A DNA stretch of 64,000 nt from Kribbella italica (GCF_014205135.1 NZ_JACHMY010000001.1:5456001-5520000), one strand, 5' to 3'; shown: positions 16,347-26,900, numbered from the stretch's first letter. A program made the numbers and translations. Notes: generated by a model from the sequence alone, not told the origin.

Positions 16347-17312
16347 CTACAGACCCGAGTAGGCGTGGAAGCCCGAGAGCAGCAGGTTGACGCCGATGAA
16401 GTTGAACAGGAAGACCACCCAGCCGGCGATCGCGACCCAGGCGGCGCGGCGGCCCCGCCAGCCGGCGGTCGCGCGGGCGTGCAGGTACGCGGCGTACACG
16501 ACCCAGGTGACCAGCGACCAGACCTCCTTGGGGTCCCAGCCCCAGGCGCGGCCCCAGGCGTAGTACGCCCAGATCGGGCCGGCGACCAGGACGCCGAAGG
16601 TCCACAGCGGGAAGGCGAACGCGTGCACCTTGTACGCGACGGCGTCCATCCGGGCCGAGGTCGGAATGCGGCGCAGCGCGGCCGGCATCGGCTTGCCGTC
16701 GGTCTCGCGGGACTCGGCGCGGTTCTTGACCAGGTAGAGGATCGACGCCATCGCACCGACGGTGAAGCCGCCGCCCGCGACCGCCGCGGCCGACACGTGG
16801 ATCACCAGCCAGTACGAGTGCAGCGCGGGCAGCAGGTCGGCGGCCGGTACGTACAACGCCAGTACGGCGACGCCCAGCGTCGCGGCGATCACGAAGGTGA
16901 CCAGGAGCCCGAGCCACTGCAGCCGCTGCCGGGTGAGCAGGAACAGGTAGACCGCGGCAACGGCGAGCGACGCGGTGATCGCGAACTCGTACATGTTGCC
17001 CCACGGCACCCGGCTCACGGCCAGGCCGCGGGTCAGGACGCCACCGGCGTGCATCACGAACGCCAGCACGGTCAGCAGTACGCCGATCCGGCTGGCCTGC
17101 TCCCAGCGCTCTGACCGGTCCTCGTCCACCGCGGGGGTGTCGGAAGGGACCTCGGCGCCGTCGGCACCGACCAGCACCTTCTGCTCGGCCGGCTTGCGGA
17201 CCCGCAGGCCGCTCGACCACTCCACGGTGTGCGCCAGCAGGGCCAGCGTGTAGATCACCGTCGCGGTCGGGACCAACAGGTTCGACACCGAGGCGAGGGT
17301 CGAGGAGTTCAT
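16347..17312 (-). CDS. ccsB: Cytochrome c biogenesis protein CcsB (ResC/CcsA-type heme lyase subunit)
   Basis: 321 residues with about eight membrane helices. The heme-handling signature WGRAWGWDPKEVWS near residue 245 is the hallmark of the CcsA/ResC family (system II cytochrome c maturation), with external histidines in VMHAGGVLTRG and LVIHVSAA. With ResB it moves heme across the membrane and attaches it to apocytochrome c. The start ATG (17310-17312) overlaps the resB stop by 4 bp. Confidence 0.93.
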   Translation of the reverse strand: MNSSTLASVSNLLVPTATVIYTLALLAHTVEWSSGLRVRKPAEQKVLVGADGAEVPSDTPAVDEDRSERWEQASRIGVLLTVLAFVMHAGGVLTRGLAVSRVPWGNMYEFAITASLAVAAVYLFLLTRQRLQWLGLLVTFVIAATLGVAVLALYVPAADLLPALHSYWLVIHVSAAAVAGGGFTVGAMASILYLVKNRAESRETDGKPMPAALRRIPTSARMDAVAYKVHAFAFPLWTFGVLVAGPIWAYYAWGRAWGWDPKEVWSLVTWVVYAAYLHARATAGWRGRRAAWVAIAGWVVFLFNFIGVNLLLSGFHAYSGL

Positions 17313-18904
17313 GCCTGCTCCCGCTTCTTCTTCAGAATGGTGGAGATCGCGTCGATCTCGTCGCCGAGACCACGCTCCGGCCCCCGGTCCAGGCCGGCGA
17401 CCTCGACCACGGTACGCCCGTCCTCGGTGCGGACCCGCACCCAGGTACGGCGCGGATGGACGAACAGCGAGCCCATCAGCCCGAGGATCGCGAGCAGGAT
17501 CCCGGCCAGCGCCAGGTTCAGCCCGGGGGTGTGGCTGATCTGCAGCTTCACCCACTGGTCGTAGGAGTCGAACGACAGCGAGCCGCGACCGTCCGGCAGG
17601 TCGATGCTCTGGCCCGGCGCCAGCTGGAAGCGCAGCTTGTCGCCCTTGCCGTCGTCGAACTGGGTCAGCTTGGTCTTGTCCAGCTGGTAGACCGACTGCG
17701 GTTTGCCGGTCTCGTCGGACGGGCGTCCGTAGTACGCCGTGAGCACGAGCGCCGGGTTCACCGCGTCGGGGAAGACCGAGACCGGGCCGCGCTGGTCGAT
17801 CACCGCGGTCGGCAGGAAGAAGCCCTCGAAGCCGAGCTGCTCGGGCCGCGCGTCCGGCGCCTTGATCACGCCGAAGGAGGAGAAGTTCGCGTCCTGCGGC
17901 AGGAACGGCGACGGGCCGGAGTAGGCGACGTCGCCCTTGCCGTCGCGAACCGTCACCTTCGGCGCGTAGCCGTGGCCGAGCAGGTGGACCTTCGTGCCGT
18001 CGACCGACAGCGGGTGGTTCACCTTCAGGTCGTACGACTGCTCCGGCGACTCCGGCGTGACCTGGTAGGTGACGCCCGCGTCGAAGGACCGGGCCGCGCC
18101 CCGCTGCGGGCCGTCGGTCGCGAAGGTCGCTTTGAAGGTGTTCACCTTCAGCGTGAACGGCGGCAGGTCGTCCGGTGTGAACGCCCGGCCGGGCGTGAAG
18201 TCGTCGAACTGGGCGACCGCGTTGGAGAAGCCCTGGCCACCGACCACGACCAGCACGGTGCCGCGGTAGCCGAACAGCGAGCCCCAGGCGATCCCGACCA
18301 GCGCGAGGATCAGCGAGAAGTGGAACAGCAGGTTGCCGGCCTCGCGCAGGTAGCCGCGCTCGGCGCCGACCGCGCCGTCGTACGTCTCGATCCGGAAGCG
18401 GCGCTTGCGCAGCTCCCGGGTGGCCGCGGCCAGCACCTCGGCCTCGGTCGCGTCGGTCTCGAACCGCTGGTGGCCCGGCAGGCGGTGCAGGTTGCGCGGC
18501 GGCTTCGGCGGGCGGGCCCGCAGGGCCTTCAGGTAGACCTGCAGGCGCGGCACGACGCAGCCGATCAGCGAGATGAACAGCAGCAGGTAGATCGCGGAGA
18601 ACCAGACCGACTTGTAGACGTCGAAGAGCCCGAACTTGTCGTACCAGGACGCCAGCCCCGGGTTCGCGTCGTAGAAGTCCGACACCTTGATCGGGTCCAC
18701 CGGGATCTGCGGGATCAGCGAGCCGGGCACCGCGCCGAGCGCCAGCAGGAACAGCAGGATCAGCGCGGTCTTCATCGACGTCAGCTGGCGCCAGGCCCAG
18801 CGCAGCCAGCCGACCAGGCCCATCGCGGGCGGGTCCTGGCGCTCGGGCGGCTTGCCGCCGGACATGGTGGCCTCGGGCTCGACCTGTTCCTTGACGTCGC
18901 TCAC
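17309..18904 (-). CDS. resB: Cytochrome c biogenesis protein ResB
   Basis: 531 residues. Three N-terminal membrane helices (TALILLFLLALGAVPGSLIP near residue 45, SAIYLLLFISLIGCVVP near 105, LLFHFSLILALVGIAWG near 192), a large extracytoplasmic domain, then a final helix (LNLALAGILLAILGLMGSLF near 475). This is the standard ResB/Ccs1 topology. It starts with GTG at 18904, one base from the ccdA stop, and overlaps ccsB by 4 bp, so stoichiometric synthesis with CcsB is likely. Confidence 0.93.
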   Translation of the reverse strand: MSDVKEQVEPEATMSGGKPPERQDPPAMGLVGWLRWAWRQLTSMKTALILLFLLALGAVPGSLIPQIPVDPIKVSDFYDANPGLASWYDKFGLFDVYKSVWFSAIYLLLFISLIGCVVPRLQVYLKALRARPPKPPRNLHRLPGHQRFETDATEAEVLAAATRELRKRRFRIETYDGAVGAERGYLREAGNLLFHFSLILALVGIAWGSLFGYRGTVLVVVGGQGFSNAVAQFDDFTPGRAFTPDDLPPFTLKVNTFKATFATDGPQRGAARSFDAGVTYQVTPESPEQSYDLKVNHPLSVDGTKVHLLGHGYAPKVTVRDGKGDVAYSGPSPFLPQDANFSSFGVIKAPDARPEQLGFEGFFLPTAVIDQRGPVSVFPDAVNPALVLTAYYGRPSDETGKPQSVYQLDKTKLTQFDDGKGDKLRFQLAPGQSIDLPDGRGSLSFDSYDQWVKLQISHTPGLNLALAGILLAILGLMGSLFVHPRRTWVRVRTEDGRTVVEVAGLDRGPERGLGDEIDAISTILKKKREQA

Positions 18905-18905
18905 G

Positions 18906-19649
18906 TCAGACCGCCGATCCGAAGTTGGCGACCCACTGGCGAAGGTCTGCGGTCATCGCGTCCCACACTCCTGTCAGCAGCAGGAGACCCACCGCGATCA
19001 TCAGTACGCCGCCGATCCGGATCACCAGCAGCTGGTGCTTGCGGACCCAGGCGACCGCGCCGAGCATCCGGCGGAAGGCCAGCGCCGCGACGATGAACGG
19101 AATGCCCAGCCCGAGACTGAACACCAGCGCGAGCACCGCGCCACGACCGGTACTGCCTTCGGTGGTGGCCAGGCTCATCACGGTGCCGAGCGTCGGGCCG
19201 ATGCACGGCGTCCAGCCGAAGCCGAACAGCACGCCCAGCAACGGCGCGGCCGCGATCCCGACGGCCGGCACCCGGTGCACCCGGACGTCGCGCTGCAGGA
19301 AACCGAACCCGCCGAGGAAGATCAGCCCGAGTACGACGGTCGCCCCGCCCAGCACCTTGGTGATCAGCGACTGGTGATCGAGCATCGCGTTGCCGATGGC
19401 ACCGAACAGCACGCCGGTCAGGATGAACACCGCCGAGAACCCGGCCACGAACAAGCTCGTCCCGGCCAGCATCCGCCCGCGCTGCTTCGAGCCCAGCTCG
19501 GCCGCGGACAGACCGGTGACGTACGAGAGGTAGCCCGGCAGCAGCGGGACGACGCACGGTGAGAAGAACGAGATCGCACCGGCCAGCACCGCGATCGGCA
19601 GTGCCACCAGCATCGAGCCCGTCATCGACTGGGCGAACCAGTCACCCAT
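18906..19649 (-). CDS. ccdA: Thiol-disulfide transporter CcdA
   Basis: 247 residues, six membrane helices of the DsbD-beta/CcdA type. The redox cysteines are in FFSPCVVPLLPGY (helix 1) and FGWTPCIGPTLG (helix 4). It passes electrons from cytoplasmic thioredoxin to the outside, keeping the apocytochrome CXXCH thiols reduced. The ATG at 19647-19649 overlaps the tlpA stop by one base (TGATG). Two frames upstream in the same direction were excluded in favour of this junction. Confidence 0.93.
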   Translation of the reverse strand: MGDWFAQSMTGSMLVALPIAVLAGAISFFSPCVVPLLPGYLSYVTGLSAAELGSKQRGRMLAGTSLFVAGFSAVFILTGVLFGAIGNAMLDHQSLITKVLGGATVVLGLIFLGGFGFLQRDVRVHRVPAVGIAAAPLLGVLFGFGWTPCIGPTLGTVMSLATTEGSTGRGAVLALVFSLGLGIPFIVAALAFRRMLGAVAWVRKHQLLVIRIGGVLMIAVGLLLLTGVWDAMTADLRQWVANFGSAV

Positions 19650-20215
19650 CAGCCGGTGGCGTCCTTGACCATGCCGAGCAACGTCTGGGTGGTGACCGAG
19701 CCGATCACCCGCGACGCGACCTTGCCGTCCTTGTCGATCACCAGCGTGCTCGGGATCGAGCTCGGCGAGATCTGCCCGCGGAAGCCGAGCAGCTGCTTGC
19801 CGCTCGGGTCGTACAGGCTCGGGAAGCCGACGCCGAACTCCTGCACGAACTTCTTCGCCGGGGCCTTGTCCAGGTCGCGCGTGTTCAGCCCGATGAACTC
19901 GACGCCCGCCCCGAGCTGCTGGTGCGCGGCGACCAGGTCGGGCGCTTCCTTGCGGCACGGTGGGCACCACGAGCCCCACACGTTCAGGACGACGACCTTG
20001 CCCTTGTGGTCGGCGAGCTTCCAGGCCTTGCCGTCCAGGGTGTCGCCGCCGAAGTCGGGCGCCGGCTTGCGGTCGGCCGCGGCGAAGCTGGAGACGTTAC
20101 CGTTGCCGCTGACGAAGCCGGTCTGGCCGCTGCGGTTCTCGTTGGTCGACTCACCCGAGCTGCAGGCGGTCGCCAGCAGCGCGACCGCGGCGACCACTAC
20201 CGCCGTACGGCGCAT
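19649..20215 (-). CDS. TlpA/ResA-like thioredoxin lipoprotein
   Basis: 188 residues. A lipoprotein signal (MRRTAVVVAAVALLATACSS, lipobox L-A-T-A-C) anchors it outside the membrane. The active site WGSWCPPCRKEAP is near residue 82, with the cis-proline in SIPSTLVIDKDG near 155. It probably receives electrons from the CcdA encoded next and reduces apocytochrome c before heme attachment by ResB/CcsB. Starts one base into the phosphatase stop codon. Confidence 0.92.
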   Translation of the reverse strand: MRRTAVVVAAVALLATACSSGESTNENRSGQTGFVSGNGNVSSFAAADRKPAPDFGGDTLDGKAWKLADHKGKVVVLNVWGSWCPPCRKEAPDLVAAHQQLGAGVEFIGLNTRDLDKAPAKKFVQEFGVGFPSLYDPSGKQLLGFRGQISPSSIPSTLVIDKDGKVASRVIGSVTTQTLLGMVKDATG

Positions 20216-20865
20216 CACGCACCGCCCACGAACTTGTTCGGGTGCTTGACCGGCAGCAGGTCCTTGGCCGGTTCGGCGTACCCGACCGAGACGATCTGGT
20301 CGCCGTGGAAGGTGAAGCTGGTCAGGCTCGCCAGGCTGCACTGCCGCTTGCGCGGGTCGTGCAGCATTCGGCGGTTCTCGATCGCGGACCGGACGATCCA
20401 GATCGGCAGCTGGTGGGACACGATCAGCGCCTCGTGCCCGGCGGCCTTCTGCCGGGCGGTCTCGATCGCGTCGCGCATCCGGCGGACGAGCTGGCTGTAC
20501 GGCTCACCCCAGGACGGCTTCCACGGGTTGCGCAGCAGCCACCACGCGCTCGGCCGGCGCAGGGCACCGTCGCCGACACCGAACTTCTTGCCCTCGAACA
20601 GGTTCGCCGCCTCGATCACCCGCTCGTCGATGTCCGGGGTCAGCCCGAACGTGGCGGCGATCGGCTCCATCGTCTCCTGGGCACGCTCCAGCGGGGAGCT
20701 GACCAGGTGCACGATGTCGCGCCCGGCCACGTGCTCGGCGACCTGATCGGCCATCTTCCGGCCGAGCTCGGACAGGTGGTAGTCGGGGATCCGGCCGTAG
20801 AGCACGCCCGCGGGGTTGTGCACCTCGCCGTGCCGCATGAGGTGCACGACCGTTGTCTCGGTCAC
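20215..20865 (-). CDS. Histidine phosphatase (phosphoglycerate mutase-like) protein
   Basis: 216 residues. The catalytic RHG motif is in VVHLMRHGEVHNP near residue 11; the second Arg is in VSSPLERAQETM near 58 and the second His in ALIVSHQLPIWIV near 146. It is a housekeeping-type enzyme found between hemL and the cytochrome c maturation genes in many actinobacteria; the substrate is not established from sequence. It starts with GTG 13 bp after hemL and overlaps tlpA by one base. Confidence 0.88.
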   Translation of the reverse strand: MTETTVVHLMRHGEVHNPAGVLYGRIPDYHLSELGRKMADQVAEHVAGRDIVHLVSSPLERAQETMEPIAATFGLTPDIDERVIEAANLFEGKKFGVGDGALRRPSAWWLLRNPWKPSWGEPYSQLVRRMRDAIETARQKAAGHEALIVSHQLPIWIVRSAIENRRMLHDPRKRQCSLASLTSFTFHGDQIVSVGYAEPAKDLLPVKHPNKFVGGA

Positions 20866-20878
20866 CGAGCCGTTCCCT

Positions 20879-22201
20879 TCAGTTCTGTACTGCGGCGGCG
20901 GCGCGCGCGGCGACCGACGCTGCTTTCTCGATGGTGGCCAGAGCGTCGTCGTCGACGGCCGCGCTCACGAACCACGCCTCGAAGGCGCTCGGCGGCAGGT
21001 AGACGCCGTTGTCCAGCATCGCATGGAAGAACGCGGCATATCTGGGCAGTACCTGGGCTCCCGCCCCGGCGAAGTCCGTGATCCGACGCGTCACCTCGTC
21101 CGAAGACTCCACGAAGAAGAAGCTGAAGAGGTTCCCGGCGTTCTGTGTGCGGTAAGGCACACCCGCACGGCTCAGCGCCATGCCGACGATCCGCCGGATC
21201 GTCTCGGCGGTCCGGTCGAGCTGCGCGTACACCTCGTCGGTTGCCAGCCGCAACGTGGTCAGACCGGCCGTGGTCGCCACCGGGTTCCCCGACAACGTCC
21301 CAGCCTGGTAGACCGAGCCTTCCGGCGCCAACTGGGCCATCAGGTCCGCCCGGCCGCCGAAAGCCGCGGCCGGGAAGCCGCCGCCCATGACCTTGCCGAA
21401 GGTCATCAGGTCCGGCGCGACGGTGTCAGAGCCCAGACCCCAGAAGCCGGACCTGGTGATCCGGAAGCCCGTCATCACCTCGTCGGAGATGAACAGCGCG
21501 CCGTTGTCCTTGCACGTCCTGGCGAGGAAGTCGTTGAAGTGGCCTACCGGCGGAACCACACCCATGTTGCCCGGCGATGCCTCGGTGATCACCGCGGCGA
21601 TCTGATCGCCGTACTGGGCGAAGGCCTGCGTCACGGCGGCCTGGTCGTTGTAGGGCAGCACGATCGTGTCGGCCGTGGTCGCCTCGGTGACCCCCGGTGT
21701 ACCGGGGATGCCGAGGGTGATCACCCCGGAGCCCGCCTGGGCCAGCAGCGCATCGACATGGCCGTGATAGCAGCCGGCGAACTTCACGATCTTGGCCCGG
21801 CCGGTCGCGCCGCGTGCCAGTCGCAGCGCGGACATTGTCGCCTCGGTGCCCGACGAGACCAGCCGCACCTTGTCGACCGGCGTCCGGGCGACGATTTCCT
21901 CGCCCAGCTCGACCTCGGGCTGGGTCGGCGTTCCGTAGGACGTACCGCGGCCGACCGCCGCCTGGACGGCCGCCGTCACCTCGGGGTGCGCGTGGCCCAG
22001 CAGCATCGGGCCCCAGGAACAGACCAGGTCGACGTAGGTGTTGCCGTCGACGTCAGTGATGTGACATCCGTCACCGGATGCCATGAAACGCGGTACACCG
22101 CCGACGGCGCGGAAGGCTCGGACCGGCGAGTTCACTCCGCCCGGGGTGACGGCCGAGGCGCGATCGAACAGGGCGGCGGAAAGCTTGGTGTGGTCTGACA
22201 C
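20879..22201 (-). CDS. hemL: Glutamate-1-semialdehyde 2,1-aminomutase
   Basis: Class III aminotransferase fold, 440 residues, making 5-aminolevulinate for heme. The family N-terminus [23 protein letters not shown], the PLP Asp in [11 protein letters not shown], and the PLP Lys in [19 protein letters not shown] are all present. I prefer the GTG at 22201 (MSDHTK) because the GGGGAG ribosome site is about 10 bases ahead of it, whereas it nearly abuts the upstream ATG at 22210. It heads the seven-gene minus-strand run that goes on to cytochrome c maturation. Confidence 0.94.
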   Translation of the reverse strand: MSDHTKLSAALFDRASAVTPGGVNSPVRAFRAVGGVPRFMASGDGCHITDVDGNTYVDLVCSWGPMLLGHAHPEVTAAVQAAVGRGTSYGTPTQPEVELGEEIVARTPVDKVRLVSSGTEATMSALRLARGATGRAKIVKFAGCYHGHVDALLAQAGSGVITLGIPGTPGVTEATTADTIVLPYNDQAAVTQAFAQYGDQIAAVITEASPGNMGVVPPVGHFNDFLARTCKDNGALFISDEVMTGFRITRSGFWGLGSDTVAPDLMTFGKVMGGGFPAAAFGGRADLMAQLAPEGSVYQAGTLSGNPVATTAGLTTLRLATDEVYAQLDRTAETIRRIVGMALSRAGVPYRTQNAGNLFSFFFVESSDEVTRRITDFAGAGAQVLPRYAAFFHAMLDNGVYLPPSAFEAWFVSAAVDDDALATIEKAASVAARAAAAVQN

Positions 22202-22320
22202 GGCCGCCATTCTCCCCGACCCGTCAGGCAACAGAGCGGGCGGGCAGGGCGCGGGGGGTTCCGCTAAGCGTTGTTACGGGCCAGTATGGGTACCTGGTGA
22301 CCGCATGTGCACAGTCGACG

Positions 22321-22344
22321 CCCGTTGCGTAACCCACGCACGGG
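22321..22344 (+). other. Hairpin in the untranslated leader of the transglycosylase gene
   Basis: CCCGTTGCGT and ACGCACGGG pair with a single bulged T around an AACCC loop. It lies in the 247-bp gap between hemL and the transglycosylase gene, about 115 bp ahead of the latter's start. It may be part of a structured mRNA leader; I could not match it to a known riboswitch. Confidence 0.4.
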
Positions 22345-22457
22345 ACAGGCGTTAGACGAAGTGAACGCGGTAAACGGGGCCGACGAAGAGAACCGAACAA
22401 GTGAGGCCGTCGCAGCGTGGGGCGGGGCATCTCGATGAGTCACGGAGGGGATCATCG

Positions 22458-23825
22458 ATGGCGAAGGGCAAGCGCCGCGCCACTGCGGGCGGGTGGCGTC
22501 AGGTGGCGCCGCTGGTTCCGCTGGCGCTGTTCGCGAGCGCGTTCACCGTCAGTGCGACCGACGACCCGGCGGTCGCGACCGCCGCGCTGGAGCAGGGCCT
22601 CGGCCCGAACGTTCCGGTCGTCGTACCGAAGCAACCGATCAGCGACCCGGCCAACGTGCCGGTCAACGGCTCGGTCGGCAACGGCGTGGACAAGACCGAG
22701 GAACCGACCCAGGTGGTCTCCGGGCTCTCCCGCAACGGAATCCCGACGGCCGCGCTGAAGGCGTACTCGCGGGCCCAGCAGGTGCTCGCGCAGGCCGACC
22801 CGACGTGTCACCTGCCGTGGACGCTGGTGGCCGCGATCGGCCGGGTCGAGTCCAACCACGGCCGCTTCGGCGGCAACTCGCTGAGCACCAACGGGGTCGC
22901 GACCCCGGGTATCTACGGCCCGCGCCTCGACGGCGTGACCACGGCCCGGATCAGCGACTCCGACGCCGGCCGGCTCGACGGCGACGGCGCGTTCGACCGT
23001 GCGGTCGGGCCGATGCAGTTCATCCCGGCCACCTGGCAGGCGATGGGCGTCGACGGTGACGGCGACGGGGTGAAGAACCCGCAGGACATCGACGACGCGG
23101 CGATGTCGACCGGGGTCTACCTGTGCTCCGGCGGGGTCGACCTGACCCGGGCCGGCGACCTGAACCAGGCCGTCCTGCGCTACAACCACTCCCAGGCGTA
23201 CGTCGATCTCGTGGTCAGCATCGCCAAGGCGTACGCCGGCGGCAGCTGGATCGTGGTCGGCAACGGCACCGAGGACGACGACCAGGGCGTGGTTCGGGCC
23301 GACGGCAAGACCGGTGACGACGCCATCGACGCCCCGGCCGACCAGGACCTGCCGAAGGCGATCGACCTGCCGGTCTACCCGCCGGGCAAGCCGGGCAGTA
23401 CGACGAAGCCGACGCCCGAGGACGGCGGTCAGGACAAGCCGACCACCAAGCCGACGCCGGGCAGGCCGACCGGCAAGCCCACCCCGGGCAAGCCCACCAC
23501 CAAGCCGACTCCCGGCAAGCCGACTCCGACGAAGCCGAGCACGCCGCCGCCGAGCACCCCGAACGGCGTGGCCACGCTGCAGACCGCGGCCGGCCTGGTC
23601 GTCGGGACCGTCGGCAGCACGCTCACCGAGCTGACCAAGGCCACGCAGTACTGCCAGAGCGAGATGTCCAAGGTCACCATCAAGAACCCGACGCAGGCCC
23701 AGCTGCAGAAGTGCGTGACCGCCTTCCAGACCGGTGGCACCGCCGCGGTCGACCAGGTGATCCGCAACCTGCTGTCCCTGCTCGGACTGCTCGGCGTCCT
23801 CGGTGGAGGACTGCTCGGCAGCTGA
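22458..23825 (+). CDS. Secreted lytic murein transglycosylase with Pro/Thr/Lys-rich linker
   Basis: 455 residues. The ATG at 22458 has a strong ribosome site CGGAGGGG 9 bases upstream. An N-terminal signal-type helix (VAPLVPLALFASAFTVSA) is followed by an SLT domain: LPWTLVAAIGRVESNHGRFGGN near residue 125 carries the catalytic Glu (RVESNHG), then AVGPMQFIPATWQAMGVD near 190 and LRYNHSQAYVDLV near 255. Residues of about 310-375 form a KPTPGKPT-type repeat linker. The last 80 residues include a hydrophobic end (LLSLLGLLGVLGGGLL), possibly membrane-associated. It cuts peptidoglycan glycan strands. Confidence 0.9.
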   Translation: MAKGKRRATAGGWRQVAPLVPLALFASAFTVSATDDPAVATAALEQGLGPNVPVVVPKQPISDPANVPVNGSVGNGVDKTEEPTQVVSGLSRNGIPTAALKAYSRAQQVLAQADPTCHLPWTLVAAIGRVESNHGRFGGNSLSTNGVATPGIYGPRLDGVTTARISDSDAGRLDGDGAFDRAVGPMQFIPATWQAMGVDGDGDGVKNPQDIDDAAMSTGVYLCSGGVDLTRAGDLNQAVLRYNHSQAYVDLVVSIAKAYAGGSWIVVGNGTEDDDQGVVRADGKTGDDAIDAPADQDLPKAIDLPVYPPGKPGSTTKPTPEDGGQDKPTTKPTPGRPTGKPTPGKPTTKPTPGKPTPTKPSTPPPSTPNGVATLQTAAGLVVGTVGSTLTELTKATQYCQSEMSKVTIKNPTQAQLQKCVTAFQTGGTAAVDQVIRNLLSLLGLLGVLGGGLLGS

Positions 23826-23874
23826 CCACCCCCTAGACGGCGCGCCGCCCCCACCCCTCCCTTGGCGCGCCCCC

Positions 23875-23924
23875 GGCGACGCCACGAAGCACCTCCCCCC
23901 CAGCTTCGTGGCGTCGCCCTTTTT
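23875..23924 (+). terminator. Strong intrinsic terminator after the transglycosylase gene
   Basis: A perfect 16-bp stem (23875-23890 with 23902-23917; arm begins GGCGACGCCACGAAGC) around an 11-base loop, followed by a run of five Ts at 23920-23924. It is the most canonical Rho-independent terminator in the window. Confidence 0.93.
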
Positions 23925-23951
23925 CTGGTCAAGCGCTTACTTGAGACTTCC

Positions 23952-26900
23952 TCACTTTGCCGCCCAGGGGGTGCCGATGGTCTGGGTGAGCTTGTTGCCC
24001 AGCAGATCCGTCGAGGTGACCCGGAGCTTCGCGACCTGACCGGACGGCACCGTGGTGACGACCTTGCCGCTGAGGCCGCTCGGCCACAGCCGCAGCGACT
24101 GCCAGCGCTTGCCGTCCACGCTGACCTCGGCCGTCGTCCGGAAGAAGCCGAGGCCGCGGGCTCCCGGCTGGTAGCCGGGCTTCAGCTCCAGCTGGCGGCC
24201 GGACAGCTTGTAGTCGACCTGGACCAGCGGCAGCACCTCGCGCCCCTTCGCCTGCCCCGACCGGAAGCGCCACTCGGTCTGCGTCGCCGTCGACGTCTTC
24301 GCCCAGCTGTTCGGGTCCCGGCGTACGTCGAGACTCAGCTCGTACCAGGCGCTCTTCGCCGGTACGGCGAACTGCGCGACCGACCAGTCCTTCCGTCCGA
24401 TCTCCTTCCCACCACTGGTGAGCTTCAGCAGGGTCTCGTCGCCCCGCATGTCGCTCCAGCCGTAGATCGTCCGGTCGCCGTTCACGTGCTGCGGGATCGC
24501 GATCCGCAGCGCGTTCTCGAACCGCGCCACCGGCAGCCCGTCGATCTCGCTCCCGGTCGCATCCGGGATCGCCGGGCGCGCGATCGGCGCCCACACCTCG
24601 CGGGTCAGCCGCTCGTTCGGCCGGTAGCTCCGGGCCACGGTGTACTCGAAGCCCGACTCGTTCCACTCCCCGGCCGACGTCTTCTCGTCCCAGGTCGTGC
24701 CCGGTGCGTCGGACGCCAGATAGTCGGTCCGGGTCACCGGGCCGGCCACCAGCCGGGTCGATCCCAGGGCGGCAGTCACCCCGGGGAGGTGGGCCGAGCG
24801 CTGGTCGACGTGCAGGACGTTGGCATCCACCCGGGCGAAGTCGGTGGTGACGACGGCCGGACGCAGCTTGGCGAAGTCGTAGGTGACCGGGGCCTTGACC
24901 TGCTGCGGGCCGACCACGAGGTCGTAGCGGTAGGTGCTGTCCTTCAGACCGGTCAGCTTGACCTGCACCGGACGCTGCTCGAGGAGCTGCAGCAGCCGCG
25001 CGCCCTCCTCCTGCCGGAACAGGTAGAACGGCATCCCGAGCTCCCACACGCTGTCGGCCCAGAAGCCCGGCAGCTCGTTGTACATGAAGACCGCCTTCGC
25101 GCCGGCGTCCTTAGCCGCCTGGACCTGCGGTGTCGTGTGGAGGAAGTCCACGTAGCGGATCAGCGCGATCTTGCCGCGGGCGTCCTTCAGGTCCTCCGGC
25201 CGCCCGTCGCCGGCGTCGACCAGCGAGAGCGTCTCCGTGCCGACGAACCCGTCGACCTCGGCGCCGCTGCGCGGGCTCGGAAGGCGGAAGCCACCGGCGC
25301 CGAGGACGTCGGCGGTCAGCCTCGGCTGCGCCAGGTCCCAGCGCTGGACCGCGCGGGCCGAACCGTCCTGCACCTTGCCGAAGTCACCGACGTACACGCG
25401 GCCACTGACTTCCCGGTCGTAGCCGAACCCGGACACGGCCTCGCGCTCACCGGTCCTGCGGTGCCAGGCGATGCCGAGATTCTCCAGCTCGGCGCGCTGC
25501 GGCGTCTTCACGGTCACCGGATGTGCCGTCCGGGCATCGAAGACGAACGTCCGGTCGCCGCTGATCTTCACCTCCGGCGCACCGAGCAGGGCGACGCTCT
25601 CGACCCAGTCGGCCTCGTCGGCGCCCATCACGTACACCATCACGGCGTACCGGCCGGTCGGCACACTCAGCGTGCGCTGCCCGTTGCCGTCGAAGATGAT
25701 GCCGTTGACGTCGCCGGTGTCGAGATTCCACAGCTGGACGCCACTGTTCGCCACCGAGGTCGGCCGCGCGGGCTTGCCGTCCCGGCCGATGCCCTTCACC
25801 GTCACCTGGTGCAGCCGCCCACCGGCGGCGAAGCCCAGGCCGGTCCGGTACGACGTACTGCCGGCCCGGGCCACCAGCTCACCCGCATACTTCGCCGGCC
25901 CGGTCTTCCCCAGATCGAGCCGAACCGTCGCCGAGGCAGACCCGCCGGCCGGAACCACCAATCGTCTCGGTGTGACCGCAAGAGCTGCGCTCACACCGGC
26001 CGGCGACTTGGCCTCGACCGACAGCTCCAGCGTCACCGGCTTCGTGGAGTTGTTGCTGTAGACAACCTTTCGGTCGACCGGCGCCGGCGCGGTGCCGGTC
26101 CACGAGACATCACCGAAGTACACGTTCGCCGTGTCGGCCAGGATCTTCGGGTCCAGCGCCCGCGGAATGTCGATCCGGCCAAGGCCCTGCGCCGACGTCG
26201 CCGTGCCCTTGGCCGGGACCGCCGTCGTCGCCAGCGCGGCCTTCAGCTGCGGTCCGGTCCAGTCCGGGTGCCGCTGCGCCAGGATCGCCGCGGCACCGGC
26301 GACGTGCGGCGTCGCCATCGACGTACCACTCATCGCCGTGTAGTACTGGTCGAGCACGTGGCCCTGGTCGGTCCCGGCCGCGCGCGCCGCCACGATCTCG
26401 ACGCCCGGCGCGGTCACCTCGGGCTTGAGCGCGCCGTCACCGAGGCGCGGTCCGCGGCTGGAGAACGGCGCGAGCTTGTCGTCGCGGTCCACCGCGCCGA
26501 CCGTCAACGCGGCCGCGGCCACTCCCGGCGTACCGACCGACTCCTCCATCCCGGCGTTGCCCGCGGCAACGACGAACAGCGCGCCGCTGGACTTCGACAA
26601 CCGGTCGACGGCCGCGCTCATCGGGTCGGTGCCGTCGCTCGGCTGACCGCCGAGGCTCATGCTGACCACTTTGGCGCCCTGCTGGACGGCCCACTCCATC
26701 CCGGCGATCGCCTCGGAGTCGAGCCCGCTGCCGCTGTTGTCGAGGACCTTGCCGATCAGGAGGTCGGCGCCCGGGGCGACACCCTTGCGCTTGCCGCCGA
26801 ACGCCGTACCGAGTCCGGCGACGGTCGAGGCGACGTGCGTCCCGTGACCGTGACCGTCCTGGACCGACTGCTCAGGGATGAAGCTGGCCTCGCCGACGAC

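Noticed and set aside
22211-22457. A c-di-AMP (ydaO-type) riboswitch before the transglycosylase gene
   Set aside because: I looked for the conserved GGGGUGAAUC-like and CCGAACCCG-like segments and did not find them.
23420-23545. A repeat array within the transglycosylase gene as a possible CRISPR or satellite
   Set aside because: It is the coding sequence of a KPTPGKPT-type linker; the units are short, imperfect and in frame.
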